The translations under genes were made by a program, and so were the position numbers. DNA of 64,000 bases from Gammaproteobacteria bacterium (GTDB taxonomy: Bacteria; Pseudomonadota; Gammaproteobacteria; Pseudomonadales; Azotimanducaceae). Of the stretch, positions 17,753-25,509 are shown piece after piece; the first letter of the stretch is position 1; each line of letters starts with the position of its first letter. Below the pieces are notes generated by a model. That model did not search any database and was not told the DNA's origin. It saw only the letters and a program-made list of their open reading frames with translations. The stretch covers positions 1 to 64,000 of the forward strand of contig JAPOVK010000023.1 in NCBI GenBank assembly GCA_026708185.1. Direction: 5' to 3'.

Positions 17753-19842
17753 GCGCGGCCTATCCAAGCGCGTGGGCGAACGCGCCCGACGTTCGCCGCC
17801 GCCGATTCGACGATCAGCAATGCCAAGCCGAGCGTGAGCAGCACTGAAGCGAGGGGAGTTCCGGTTGGCTCGACGGTCGCGGCCTGTACCGCCGGGCGCG
17901 TCATCGCGGACCCGCCGCGCTGCGCCGCAGTGCGCCAACGCTCAAGCAGATCGGCGGACATCGGCGCGAGATCCGACTCACGAGGATCGACATTCACGGC
18001 CAGCAACGTCTCCTTACCCGGCGTACGCACCGAGTACAGTCCCGGCTCAGCCACCCGCAACACGTTGCCCGAGCCGCCGGTCGTATCGCCAAGGGCAAGC
18101 ACACGGACCCCTTGCGCATCGAAAAGCTGCACGTTGCCCGAAGTAACGGGCAGTGGTTCCCCCGCATGGCCGGCGCGCGCGAACTCGCCAGCCAGGTAGT
18201 CCACGACGTTCGCGACGAAGCCGACGAAGGCTGGTTGCAGCACGAGCGTACTCCACTGTCGGTCCAATGCCGTCGACAAGGTCACCATCCGCCCTGCGCC
18301 AAGACGTTGCTCGGTCAACATCGGCACACCGCCCAGCTCTCTGTCTCTTGCGAGGGGCAAGCCCCTCGCGCTCCCCGGCTGAGGGCTGTTTCTTGCGAGG
18401 GGCAAGCCCCTCGCGCTCCCCGGCTGAGGGCTCTCGCGTGCCCTAGGAACCAGCGACAGGATGGTCTGTCCGTATCCGGTTGGCAAGATCAGCGCCCGGT
18501 CGACCGTTACGCTGCCCCATCCCCCCGCCGCCAGCGGATGGCCAACGTCGCGCACGACGACCTGCAGGCTGGCACTGAACGGACTTGCCCCGACCTCGCC
18601 GCCAAACGGCAACAAACGCGCCCTCTGGGTACGCGGGCCGACGATGGTCAGCACGCCGCCGCCGGCGTCGGTGTAGCGCGTGAGACGCCGCTCGGTGCTA
18701 GTCGGCAACGAGCCGGGATCCACGAGAATGAGGCAATCGACGTCCGCCGGTCGCCAGACAGAGTCCGTGTCCAATAGGGTGGGCTTGGCGAAGCCGCTGG
18801 CATCGAGCGCGGCCAGGAGGAAGCGCATCCCACTGTCCTCGGCGCGCGGCGCAAGAACCGCCACTCGCGTTGCGTCCCGGGCGCTCTGCACAACCCGCGC
18901 TACATCGTCCGCCGGCAGCGCGTCGTCGGCGTCGATGCGGACTTCCCAGGCAACAGTTTCCTCGGCCATCGCCGGCACATCGAACGCCACCGGGGTCCGG
19001 CCGCCCGCGGCGACCGCGATTGCCGCCCGGTCCACTTCTTCGCCGTCGCGATGCAGCGAGACGGAAAGCCGTCGCGCCGGCGATGCGCGTTGGCGCGAAT
19101 CCGCCGCAAAGCTCGTCACCACGGCCTCGATCCGGGCCACGTCCGGCCCCGTTTGCGCCGACTGGTCAACGGCCGCGGCGGGGATCGCGTCAGCGGCGAC
19201 AGCCCAGTTGGCACCGTGGCCCCCCACCACGTGCAGTTCGACTGGCCACTGGATGCCCTCGACCAAGGCATTGAAGCGTTCCGGGGCCGCGGTGGCCTGG
19301 AAGTCCGACACGAGGTGGACGCGCCAGCCCCCGGGCGGCGTCGGCCACGCGGCGAGCGCCGCCTCGATGCGCTGGGGGAGGCCTGCGAAGTCCAGCCGCG
19401 ACCAGCCCGGCTCGGCATCGATCAACGCGGACACCGCGGTCAGGCGGTCGCCAGCTAGGACGAGGCGTCCTTCGCCGCGCTGCAGGTCGCGCACAACGTC
19501 AAGCGCCTCCGACCAAGCCGACGAACGGCGCATCGACAGGGATACGTCCAGCACCACCAGGTCAGCCGGCTGTACCTCGTCGCCGATCGGTACCGCGGAC
19601 ATGACCTCGACGACCGGTTTTGCGAACGCCAGCGTGATCGCCGCCAACAACGCCAATCGCAACGCCAGCAGCACCCGATGGGCGAGCGCGGTGCGGGTGC
19701 GCGCGGGTTCCTCGGCCTCGCGCATGAGCATGAGCGAACTCACCGTCGTCTCCGCAGGCGACCGCTCCTTCAGACGATGCAGCAGCAGCGGCACGGCCAG
19801 CACGGCGAAACCGGCCAGGAAAGCGCCAGCAAGCAGGCTCAC
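17749..19842 (-). CDS. BatA-like vWA membrane protein with repeat insertion
   Basis: This is a 697-residue inner-membrane protein. The BatA N-terminal domain (MSLLAGAFLAGFAVLAVPLLLHRL and a second helix, VLLALRLALLAAITLAF) precedes a vWA domain with MIDAS motif DVSLS in LVVLDVSLSMRRSS. A GATase-like region and a final C-terminal helix (ASVLLTLGLALLIVESAAA) follow. Between LSLVPRA and RELGGVPML sit two in-frame copies of the 45-bp palindromic repeat, read as ESPQPGSARGLPLAR. The start overlaps the DUF58 stop (ATGA) and its stop overlaps the DUF4175-like start. In MoxR systems such proteins act as metal-dependent interaction partners of the ATPase. Confidence 0.85.
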   Translation of the reverse strand: MSLLAGAFLAGFAVLAVPLLLHRLKERSPAETTVSSLMLMREAEEPARTRTALAHRVLLALRLALLAAITLAFAKPVVEVMSAVPIGDEVQPADLVVLDVSLSMRRSSAWSEALDVVRDLQRGEGRLVLAGDRLTAVSALIDAEPGWSRLDFAGLPQRIEAALAAWPTPPGGWRVHLVSDFQATAAPERFNALVEGIQWPVELHVVGGHGANWAVAADAIPAAAVDQSAQTGPDVARIEAVVTSFAADSRQRASPARRLSVSLHRDGEEVDRAAIAVAAGGRTPVAFDVPAMAEETVAWEVRIDADDALPADDVARVVQSARDATRVAVLAPRAEDSGMRFLLAALDASGFAKPTLLDTDSVWRPADVDCLILVDPGSLPTSTERRLTRYTDAGGGVLTIVGPRTQRARLLPFGGEVGASPFSASLQVVVRDVGHPLAAGGWGSVTVDRALILPTGYGQTILSLVPRARESPQPGSARGLPLARNSPQPGSARGLPLARDRELGGVPMLTEQRLGAGRMVTLSTALDRQWSTLVLQPAFVGFVANVVDYLAGEFARAGHAGEPLPVTSGNVQLFDAQGVRVLALGDTTGGSGNVLRVAEPGLYSVRTPGKETLLAVNVDPRESDLAPMSADLLERWRTAAQRGGSAMTRPAVQAATVEPTGTPLASVLLTLGLALLIVESAAANVGRVRPRAWIGRA
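18347..18434. repeat. 45-bp palindromic repeat, two tandem copies
   Basis: Two units (18347-18391, 18392-18434) share the palindrome GCGAGGGGC-AA-GCCCCTCGC; only the centre dinucleotide differs from the cupin copies. They lie inside the BatA-like gene and are translated in a different frame, as SPQPGSARGLPLAR. Confidence 0.95.
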
Positions 19843-20801
19843 GGGTGCCGCGCGCGAAAACGCAGGTAGCCCAGGAGTGCACGGTCCAAGGGCTCGTCCG
19901 CCGTCATGCGGACGTAGTGCGCGCCGACTGCACCGGCGTGGCCGCGCAGCGCGGACTCGTGGTCCGCGAGGCGGCGCGGATAGCCATGGCGCAGATCATT
20001 GACATCGACTTCGATGACCGAACCGGTCTCCGCATCGCGCAGGGAGACGTTGCGACGGAACCGTGGTTTCCGTTCCGCGCCGGCGAGCAGGTGGAAGACG
20101 ATCAGGTCGTGGCCCCGTGCGCCCAGCATCGTCAGCGCACGGCCAAACGCCGCCGGTTCACAGTAGAAATCGGAGATCGCGGCGACAACGCCGCGCTTCG
20201 TCAAACGGCGCGCCACATGGGCGAACGCCGTCGACCAGTCCGAGCCCCCGCTCGCCGACAAGGCGTCGAGGCGGTGGAACAAGACGCGTTGCTGCGCCTG
20301 GCCGGCCCGCGGCGGGAGGTGATCCTGCACGCGGTCGTTGAACGTCAGCAAACCGGCCGCATCGTGCTGACGCAGCGCGATGTGCATCAGCGCCGCGGCA
20401 AGCCATGTTCCGTACACCAGCTTGCTCGGGTTTTTCTTGCGAGGGGCACGCCCCTCGCGCTCCCCCGCTGAGGGCTCTCCATCGGCCGCGTCCATGGACG
20501 CACTGACGTCGAGCATGACCAGCAACCGGGTGTTGGTCTCGCCCTCGAAGCGCTTGAGGTAGAGCCGATCCGTGCGTGCATAGGCATTCCAATCGACGAA
20601 GCGCAGGTCATCGCCCGGCACGTAGTCCCGGTACTCCGCGAACTCCTGGCTGAACCCGGGCCGGTCCGTGGTGTGGGCACCGTGAAGGACGCCGTCCACG
20701 GCCGTTCGGGCCACCAGTTCCAGGTTGCCGAGCTCCTTGAGCAACGTCGGCGGAATCCCGCGGCGTGGCCGGGCAGGCCCCGTTGCCGCTTGACCGTTCA
20801 T
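19839..20801 (-). CDS. DUF58 domain protein with one repeat insertion
   Basis: This 320-residue DUF58 protein has the hallmark block EFAEYRDYVPGDDLRFVDWNAYARTDRLYLKRFEGE and a vWA-type MIDAS (DVSASM). Such proteins are usual partners of MoxR ATPases. Just after the MIDAS segment, SMDAADGEPSAGEREGRAPRKKNPSKLVYG contains one copy of the 45-bp palindromic repeat (20436-20478). In relatives this loop is short, so the repeat has lengthened a loop beside the metal site. ATG 20801 overlaps the MoxR stop as ATGA, and the gene's own stop overlaps the next start. It acts in the same operon as MoxR and the BatA-like protein. Confidence 0.9.
   Translation of the reverse strand: MNGQAATGPARPRRGIPPTLLKELGNLELVARTAVDGVLHGAHTTDRPGFSQEFAEYRDYVPGDDLRFVDWNAYARTDRLYLKRFEGETNTRLLVMLDVSASMDAADGEPSAGEREGRAPRKKNPSKLVYGTWLAAALMHIALRQHDAAGLLTFNDRVQDHLPPRAGQAQQRVLFHRLDALSASGGSDWSTAFAHVARRLTKRGVVAAISDFYCEPAAFGRALTMLGARGHDLIVFHLLAGAERKPRFRRNVSLRDAETGSVIEVDVNDLRHGYPRRLADHESALRGHAGAVGAHYVRMTADEPLDRALLGYLRFRARHP
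20436..20478. repeat. 45-bp palindromic repeat, single copy
   Basis: One unit with palindrome GCGAGGGGC-AC-GCCCCTCGC and one base change in the right part (CCCCCG for CCCCGG). It is inside the DUF58 gene and translated in the third frame, as EPSAGEREGRAPRKK. Confidence 0.92.
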
Positions 20802-21838
20802 CCGGTCAGGGCGCGGCGATCCGCCACCGGCGCCAAGCGCGTGACTTCCGCGATCACGTCGTCGACCTCGACGCCGTCGGCTTCCGCCAAATAGTTGGTT
20901 TGCAGGCGATGCCGCAACACGGGCGCGGCGAGCGCTCGGATGTCGTCGGCGGTGACATGGTAGCGGCCCGCGAGCAGCGCCCGCGCCCGCGCGCCGAGGC
21001 AGAGGTAGATCGCTGCCCTGACGCTGGCCCCGTAGTTGAGGTACTTGCGCACCCGTTCGGTGGCCTCACCGGCATCCGGCCGCGTCGCGCGCACCAGGTT
21101 CACGGCGAAGCGCGTGATGTCGTCCGCCATCGGCACTTCCCGGACCAAACGCTGAAACGCGAGGATGGCGGCCGCGTCCGCACATGCGGGCACGTCTTCC
21201 TCGACGACGCCGAGCACGTTGCGTTCGACGACCGCGACCTCTTCGCCGGCGTCGAGATAGTCCAACACCACGTTGAAGACGAACCGGTCGAGTTGCGCCT
21301 CGGGCAAGGGGTAGGTGCCTTCGAGCTCGATGGGGTTCTGCGTCGCCAGCACCAAGAACGGGCGGTCGAGCGCATAGGTTTTGCCGCGCGCCGTGACCCG
21401 GAACTCCTGCATCGCTTCGAGGAGTGCCGACTGGGTCTTCGGTGGCGTCCGGTTGATCTCGTCCGCGAGCAGCACCTGCGTGAAGATCGGTCCCGGTTCG
21501 AATCGCCAGCGCCGCGCACCGGAGCCCGGATCCTCGTCCAGGATATCCGTGCCGGTGACGTCGGTCGGCATGAGGTCGGGCGTGAACTGGATGCGCTTGA
21601 AGTCGAGACCGAGGGCTTGCGCCAAGGTCCGCACCATGAGCGTCTTCGCGGTTCCCGGCAACCCCGTGATCAGGCAGTGGCCGCCGATCAGGACAGCGAT
21701 CAGGAGTTCCTCGATGATGGCGTCCTGGCCGACCACGATGCGGCCAAGCCCAGACCGGATCGACGCCATCATGTCGCGGAACCTCGCGACCAGGGCGTCG
21801 GTGTCGCCTTCCGCGACAGGTTCGATCGGTTCCGTCAC
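20798..21838 (-). CDS. MoxR-family AAA+ ATPase
   Basis: This 346-residue AAA+ ATPase has Walker A GLPGTAKT, Walker B LLADEINR, the sensor region FLVLATQNPIELEGTYPLPEAQLDRF and the C-terminal lid region. MoxR ATPases act as chaperones that remodel or activate partner proteins, usually the vWA proteins coded beside them. GTG 21838 is chosen because GGAG lies 9 bases upstream and homology begins there; the longer in-frame extension runs into the regulator gene and the palindromic repeat. It is first gene of a four-gene operon joined by overlapping ATGA stop/starts down to 14552. Confidence 0.93.
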   Translation of the reverse strand: MTEPIEPVAEGDTDALVARFRDMMASIRSGLGRIVVGQDAIIEELLIAVLIGGHCLITGLPGTAKTLMVRTLAQALGLDFKRIQFTPDLMPTDVTGTDILDEDPGSGARRWRFEPGPIFTQVLLADEINRTPPKTQSALLEAMQEFRVTARGKTYALDRPFLVLATQNPIELEGTYPLPEAQLDRFVFNVVLDYLDAGEEVAVVERNVLGVVEEDVPACADAAAILAFQRLVREVPMADDITRFAVNLVRATRPDAGEATERVRKYLNYGASVRAAIYLCLGARARALLAGRYHVTADDIRALAAPVLRHRLQTNYLAEADGVEVDDVIAEVTRLAPVADRRALTG

Positions 21839-21856
21839 GTGGGGTGTCTCCCGTCG

Positions 21857-21938
21857 AGGTGCGCGGGCCTGCGGGCCAGCGTCAGCCCCGTACCATACCG
21901 GAATTGGCGTCCACGAACGGGTACCCGTTGGTGGACGT
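21857..21938. repeat. Hairpin-rich extragenic repeat, copy B
   Basis: This element lies between the Lrp-type gene and MoxR, in the MoxR leader. It contains a 28-bp near-perfect palindrome at 21909-21936 (GTCCAC.AACGGGTACCCGTT.GTGGAC, single G-G mismatch). It shares blocks with copy A at the left edge: AGGTGCGCGGGCCT, CGTACCA, CCGGAAT and GTACCCGTT.GTGGACGT. Confidence 0.65.
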
Positions 21939-21942
21939 CCGC

Positions 21943-22413
21943 TCAAGCCTCGTCCGCAACCGGTAGCACCCCGGAGCGCTTGATGCCGCCGAGGCTGAAG
22001 CTCGACTCGACGTGGCGTACGCCCGGGTACTTGAGGATGCCCTGCATCACCAATTCCGAGAAGTGGTCGATGTCGCGCGCGACGACCTTCATCAGGTAGT
22101 CGTGCGTGCCGCTCGTGGCATGGCATTCGACTATGTGCGGCTCGGCACGGACGCGGGCGTGGAACGCATCCGTTTCCTCATCCGGCTGCTTGTCCAAGGT
22201 GACCTGCACGAACGCGGTCACGGTCAACCCGACGGCTCGCTGGTCGACGAGGGCGGCATAGCCGCCGATGACGCCTTGCCGTTCGAGATTGCGCACGCGG
22301 CGCAAGCACGGGGACTCCGACAACCCGATGCGGGCCGCCAATTCGACGTTGGCAAGCCGGCCATCGTGCTGGAGGAGTTGGAGGATCTTGCGTTCTGTGC
22401 GATCTAGGCGCAT
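21943..22413 (-). CDS. Lrp/AsnC-family transcriptional regulator
   Basis: This 156-residue regulator has an N-terminal winged helix (LDRTERKILQLLQHDGRLANVELAARIGLSESPCLRRVRNLERQGVIGGY) and a C-terminal RAM ligand-binding domain (VTAFVQVTLD...HIVECHATSGTHDYLMKVVARDIDHFSELV). Lrp proteins form octamers and respond to amino acids or aromatic metabolites. It is divergent from hppD across a 111-bp gap. Lrp-type regulators often control neighbouring tyrosine/phenylalanine catabolic genes, so regulation of hppD by a tyrosine-related ligand is likely (inference). ATG 22413 gives the standard family length. Confidence 0.9.
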   Translation of the reverse strand: MRLDRTERKILQLLQHDGRLANVELAARIGLSESPCLRRVRNLERQGVIGGYAALVDQRAVGLTVTAFVQVTLDKQPDEETDAFHARVRAEPHIVECHATSGTHDYLMKVVARDIDHFSELVMQGILKYPGVRHVESSFSLGGIKRSGVLPVADEA

Positions 22414-22524
22414 TTGGCACAATTCACTAACTGAGATGGAGACTGCGCAATAATACGCTGTCAAATTCTCCAAAATCGGCAAAAGAGACGAGAAATTGCG
22501 CGCGCGCAAGCCTATGGTGGTCCC
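22414..22524. promoter_or_regulatory. Divergent promoter/operator region of the Lrp and hppD genes
   Basis: This 111-bp, comparatively AT-rich gap holds a perfect 14-bp palindrome TTGCGCGCGCGCAA (22496-22509), a second GCGCAATAATACGC segment near 22445, and a TTGACA hexamer for minus-strand transcription (22459-22464). These are plausible regulator-binding and promoter elements. No full -35/-10 pair could be assigned with confidence. Confidence 0.5.
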
Positions 22525-23592
22525 ATGGAAACCAGTGCCAATCCCATGGGTCTCGACGGCTTCGAATTCGTCGAGTTCGCGGCGGAGGTAGAAGGCGTTC
22601 TCGAACCGACCCTCGACGCGCTCGGTTTCGTGCGCGTCGCCCGCCACCGTTCCAAGGCCGTGCACCTGTGGCGGCAGAACGGCATCAACTTCATCGTCAA
22701 CTACGAACCGCGGAGCACCGCTTGGTACCTTGCCGAGGAGCACGGCCCGTGCGTTGCGGGCCTGGCCTTCCGGGTCCACGACGCACACCGCGCCTACGAC
22801 CGCGCGATCGCCCTCGGCGGACAGGCCATGGACATGCCGACCGGCCCGATGGAACTCAAGCTGCCGGCCATCCGCGGCGTCGGCGGGATGCCGATCTACC
22901 TCATCGACCGTGTCAAGGACGGCAGCAGCATCTACGACATCGACTTTGTCTACCTCGAAGGCGTCGCCCGCCATCCCTCCGGCGTCGGTCTCGCTGCCAT
23001 CGATCACCTCACGCACAACGTCTACCGCGGCCGCGTCGACCACTGGGCGCGGTTCTACGAACGCCTGTTCAAGTTCCACGAGGTCCGGCGGTTCGACATC
23101 GCGGGCGAGCACTCCGGGCTCTACTCCAGGGCGATGGCGGCCCCGGACGACAAGATCCGCATTCCCTTGAACGAGGACGCCGCGCCAGAGGGCGGTAGTG
23201 CCGGCCAAGTGGAGGACTTCCTCGTCCGGTACAACGGCGAGGGCGTCCAGCACATTGCGCTCGGCTGCCGCGATCTCATCGGGCTCTGCGACCGCCTCGC
23301 CGCGCGCGGCGTGGAGTTCATGGCGGGCCCGCCGGATACCTACTACGACATGCTCGACGCCCGCCTGCCCGGCCACGGCGAACCAGTCGCCGAGCTGTCC
23401 AAGCGCGGCATTCTGCTCGACGGCGACACCCACGGCGGCGAGCCTCGCCTGCTGCTGCAGATCTTCTCGGTACCCCTGATCGGGCCGATCTTCTTCGAGT
23501 TCATCGAGCGCAAGCGCGACGAGGGCTTCGGCGAAGGCAACTTCCAGGCGCTGTTCGAGTCCATTGAACGGGCCGAGGCGCAAGCCCGTTAA
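22525..23592 (+). CDS. hppD: 4-Hydroxyphenylpyruvate dioxygenase
   Basis: This 355-residue enzyme converts 4-hydroxyphenylpyruvate to homogentisate in tyrosine breakdown. It has two VOC-fold halves. The Fe(II) ligands are His161 (IDHLTHNV), His243 (GVQHIAL) and Glu325 ([10 protein letters not shown]), matching the family's 2-His-1-carboxylate site. The C-terminal run [33 protein letters not shown] is diagnostic. It leads a plus-strand unit with a VOC protein, an FMN-binding protein and inositol oxygenase. No homogentisate dioxygenase is in the window. The divergent Lrp-type gene is its likely regulator. Confidence 0.95.
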   Translation: METSANPMGLDGFEFVEFAAEVEGVLEPTLDALGFVRVARHRSKAVHLWRQNGINFIVNYEPRSTAWYLAEEHGPCVAGLAFRVHDAHRAYDRAIALGGQAMDMPTGPMELKLPAIRGVGGMPIYLIDRVKDGSSIYDIDFVYLEGVARHPSGVGLAAIDHLTHNVYRGRVDHWARFYERLFKFHEVRRFDIAGEHSGLYSRAMAAPDDKIRIPLNEDAAPEGGSAGQVEDFLVRYNGEGVQHIALGCRDLIGLCDRLAARGVEFMAGPPDTYYDMLDARLPGHGEPVAELSKRGILLDGDTHGGEPRLLLQIFSVPLIGPIFFEFIERKRDEGFGEGNFQALFESIERAEAQAR

Positions 23593-23604
23593 GGAATGGT
23601 CGCC

Positions 23605-24144
23605 ATGGAACTCAAGCGCATCCACCACGTCGCCTACCGCTGCAACGATGCCAAGGAGACGGTGGACTTCTACCGCGAGGCGCTCGACATGCGCTTCTTG
23701 CTGGCCTTCGCGGAGAACGAAGTGCCGTCCACCGGCGCGCCAGATCCGTACATGCACGTCTTTCTGGACGCCGGCATGGGCAACGTGCTCGCCTTCTTCG
23801 AACTGCCCAATGCACCGCCCATGGGCAAGGACCCTGCGACACCGGACTGGGTGCAGCACATCGCCTTCGAAGTGCCGACGCGGGAGGAACTCGATGCTGC
23901 CAAGGTGCGTCTGGATGCCATGGGCCTCGACGTCCTGGGCCCGGTGGATCACGGCCTCTTCGACTCCATCTACTTCTTCGATCCGAACGGCCATCGCCTG
24001 GAACTCGCCTGCAACAAGGGCACCGCGGACGACATCGCTCGCGCGGAGTCCGTCGCCGAAGCCATGCTCGAGGAGTGGCACCGGACGCGCCGGGCGCCGC
24101 GCCACGCCGCGTGGCTTCACACAAAGACGGGAAGTGCTGAGTAA
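23605..24144 (+). CDS. VOC-family (glyoxalase/dioxygenase fold) protein
   Basis: This 179-residue single-unit vicinal-oxygen-chelate protein begins with the metal ligand in MELKRIHHVAYRC. Later come DWVQHIAFEVPTREELDAA and the terminal IYFFDPNGHRLELACN, so the usual His/His/Glu metal site is present. ATG 23605 is preferred over ATG 23596 because AAGGA lies 9 bases upstream. It starts 12 bp after hppD. It may act on an aromatic or keto-acid intermediate of the same pathway, but the reaction cannot be assigned. Confidence 0.82.
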   Translation: MELKRIHHVAYRCNDAKETVDFYREALDMRFLLAFAENEVPSTGAPDPYMHVFLDAGMGNVLAFFELPNAPPMGKDPATPDWVQHIAFEVPTREELDAAKVRLDAMGLDVLGPVDHGLFDSIYFFDPNGHRLELACNKGTADDIARAESVAEAMLEEWHRTRRAPRHAAWLHTKTGSAE

Positions 24145-24220
24145 CGCTGACGCCCGCGCACCGTTGGGCGATGCGTCCGTAGTCTGCTAAGTTCAGCCTG
24201 CTGGACTAGGAACGAGAGCC

Positions 24221-24742
24221 GTGCCGAAACTCACCGCCGACGAGATGGAGCGATTCCTCGCCGAACGCGAGATCCTGATGCGCATCGCCGTGGTGCGCGA
24301 AGACGGCGGTCCGTTGGTGACGCCGATCTGGTTCCTGCACGAGAACGGCGCAATCCACTTCACACCGCGCAAGCGCTCGGAGTGGTTTGCTTGCCTGCGC
24401 CGGGATCCGCGGGCGGCCTTGTGCATCGACGAAACCGACCAGCCCTACCGCAAGGTGCTCATCGAAGGTAGTGCGGAACTCCTCCACGATATCGGCGAGG
24501 ACGATGCCTGGCGCGATCTGTACCGTCGCATCGCCGAGCGCTACACCTCCCCCGAAGGCGCCGACGCCTACATCCGCAACACCATCAACCAGCCGCGCGG
24601 TCTGTACCGGGTGGCGCTCGAGACCAGCAAGGTCACGACGTGGCGCATGCCGGTGCGAGGAGAAGCCGGCGAAGGCATCTGGCACCACCGCTACTACGAG
24701 GAGGGCGCCGCCTTCAGAAACCGCATCGGTGGCCCGAGGTGA
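24221..24742 (+). CDS. Pyridoxamine-phosphate-oxidase-like FMN split-barrel protein
   Basis: This 173-residue split-beta-barrel protein belongs to the PNPOx-like flavin-binding superfamily. LMRIAVVREDGGPLVTPIWFLHENGAIHFTPRKRSEW and the strand pattern fit FMN- or F420-type members of unknown substrate. The start is GTG 24221. It lies 76 bp after the VOC gene, and its stop overlaps the GTG of the next gene as GTGA (24739-24742), so the two are translationally coupled. Role in the cassette unknown. Confidence 0.72.
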   Translation: MPKLTADEMERFLAEREILMRIAVVREDGGPLVTPIWFLHENGAIHFTPRKRSEWFACLRRDPRAALCIDETDQPYRKVLIEGSAELLHDIGEDDAWRDLYRRIAERYTSPEGADAYIRNTINQPRGLYRVALETSKVTTWRMPVRGEAGEGIWHHRYYEEGAAFRNRIGGPR

Positions 24743-25509
24743 GCGCAGTGGCGTACCGCGACTACGCCAACGCCGAAGCCGGCGTGCGCGACTTCTACCG
24801 GCAGAACCACGCCTGCCAGACCCTCGACTTCGCGCGGGCAAAGCGAGCGCAGTACGGCGCCTTGGACAACGCGAGGATGGGCATCTGGGCGGCGTGCGAG
24901 ATGCTCGACACCCTCGTTGACGAGAGCGACCCCGATACCCGCCTTTCCCAGATCGAACACTGCCTGCAGACCGCCGAGGGCATCCGCCAGGACGGCCATC
25001 CGGACTGGTTCGTGCTGACCGGTCTGGTCCACGACCTCGGCAAGATCCTGTGTCTCTTCGGCGAGCCGCAATGGGCCGTGACCGGCGACACCTTCGTTCT
25101 TGGGTGTGCCTTCCCGGATGCGATCGTCTATCCCGAGTACTTCGCGACGAACCCGGATGCGGCGAACCCCGAGTTCAATACGCCGCTCGGCATCTATGCA
25201 CCGGGCTGTGGCCTCGACAACGTCACCCTGTCGTGGGGCCATGACGAGTACATGTACCTCGTGGCGAAGGACTACCTGCCGGAGCCCGCGCTGGCGATGA
25301 TCCGCTATCACAGCTTCTATCCGGGTCATTCCACCCCAGCCTACGACGGGCTGAAGGGTCCCGAGGACCAGGCACGACTCGAGTGGGTGCGCCGGTTCAA
25401 CCGCTACGATCTCTACACCAAGCACGATGTCGCGCCCGACATCGCCGCGTTGCGGCCCTACTACGAAGACCTCATCGCTCGCTACTTCCCGCCCGAGATC
25501 GCCTGGTGA
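24739..25509 (+). CDS. myo-Inositol oxygenase (MIOX family)
   Basis: This 256-residue HD-fold di-iron oxygenase cleaves myo-inositol to D-glucuronate. All di-iron ligands can be placed: His74 (IEHCLQTAE), His98-Asp99 (LVHDLGK), His168 (SWGHDEY), His191 (IRYHSFYPG) and Asp224 (NRYDLYTK). Their spacing is close to the mammalian enzyme. GYDGLKG-like and HSFYPWH-like family blocks are present as AYDGLKG and HSFYPGH. GTG 24739 overlaps the preceding stop. The 3' end overlaps the convergent TPR gene by 38 bp. MIOX is mainly eukaryotic and patchy in bacteria. No inositol catabolic genes surround it. Confidence 0.92.
   Translation: MSAVAYRDYANAEAGVRDFYRQNHACQTLDFARAKRAQYGALDNARMGIWAACEMLDTLVDESDPDTRLSQIEHCLQTAEGIRQDGHPDWFVLTGLVHDLGKILCLFGEPQWAVTGDTFVLGCAFPDAIVYPEYFATNPDAANPEFNTPLGIYAPGCGLDNVTLSWGHDEYMYLVAKDYLPEPALAMIRYHSFYPGHSTPAYDGLKGPEDQARLEWVRRFNRYDLYTKHDVAPDIAALRPYYEDLIARYFPPEIAW

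Noticed and set aside
22414-24120. Long minus-strand extension of the Lrp-type gene across hppD
   Set aside because: The extension is antisense to hppD and the VOC gene, which have full catalytic motifs. It has no domain, and the regulator has normal length from ATG 22413.
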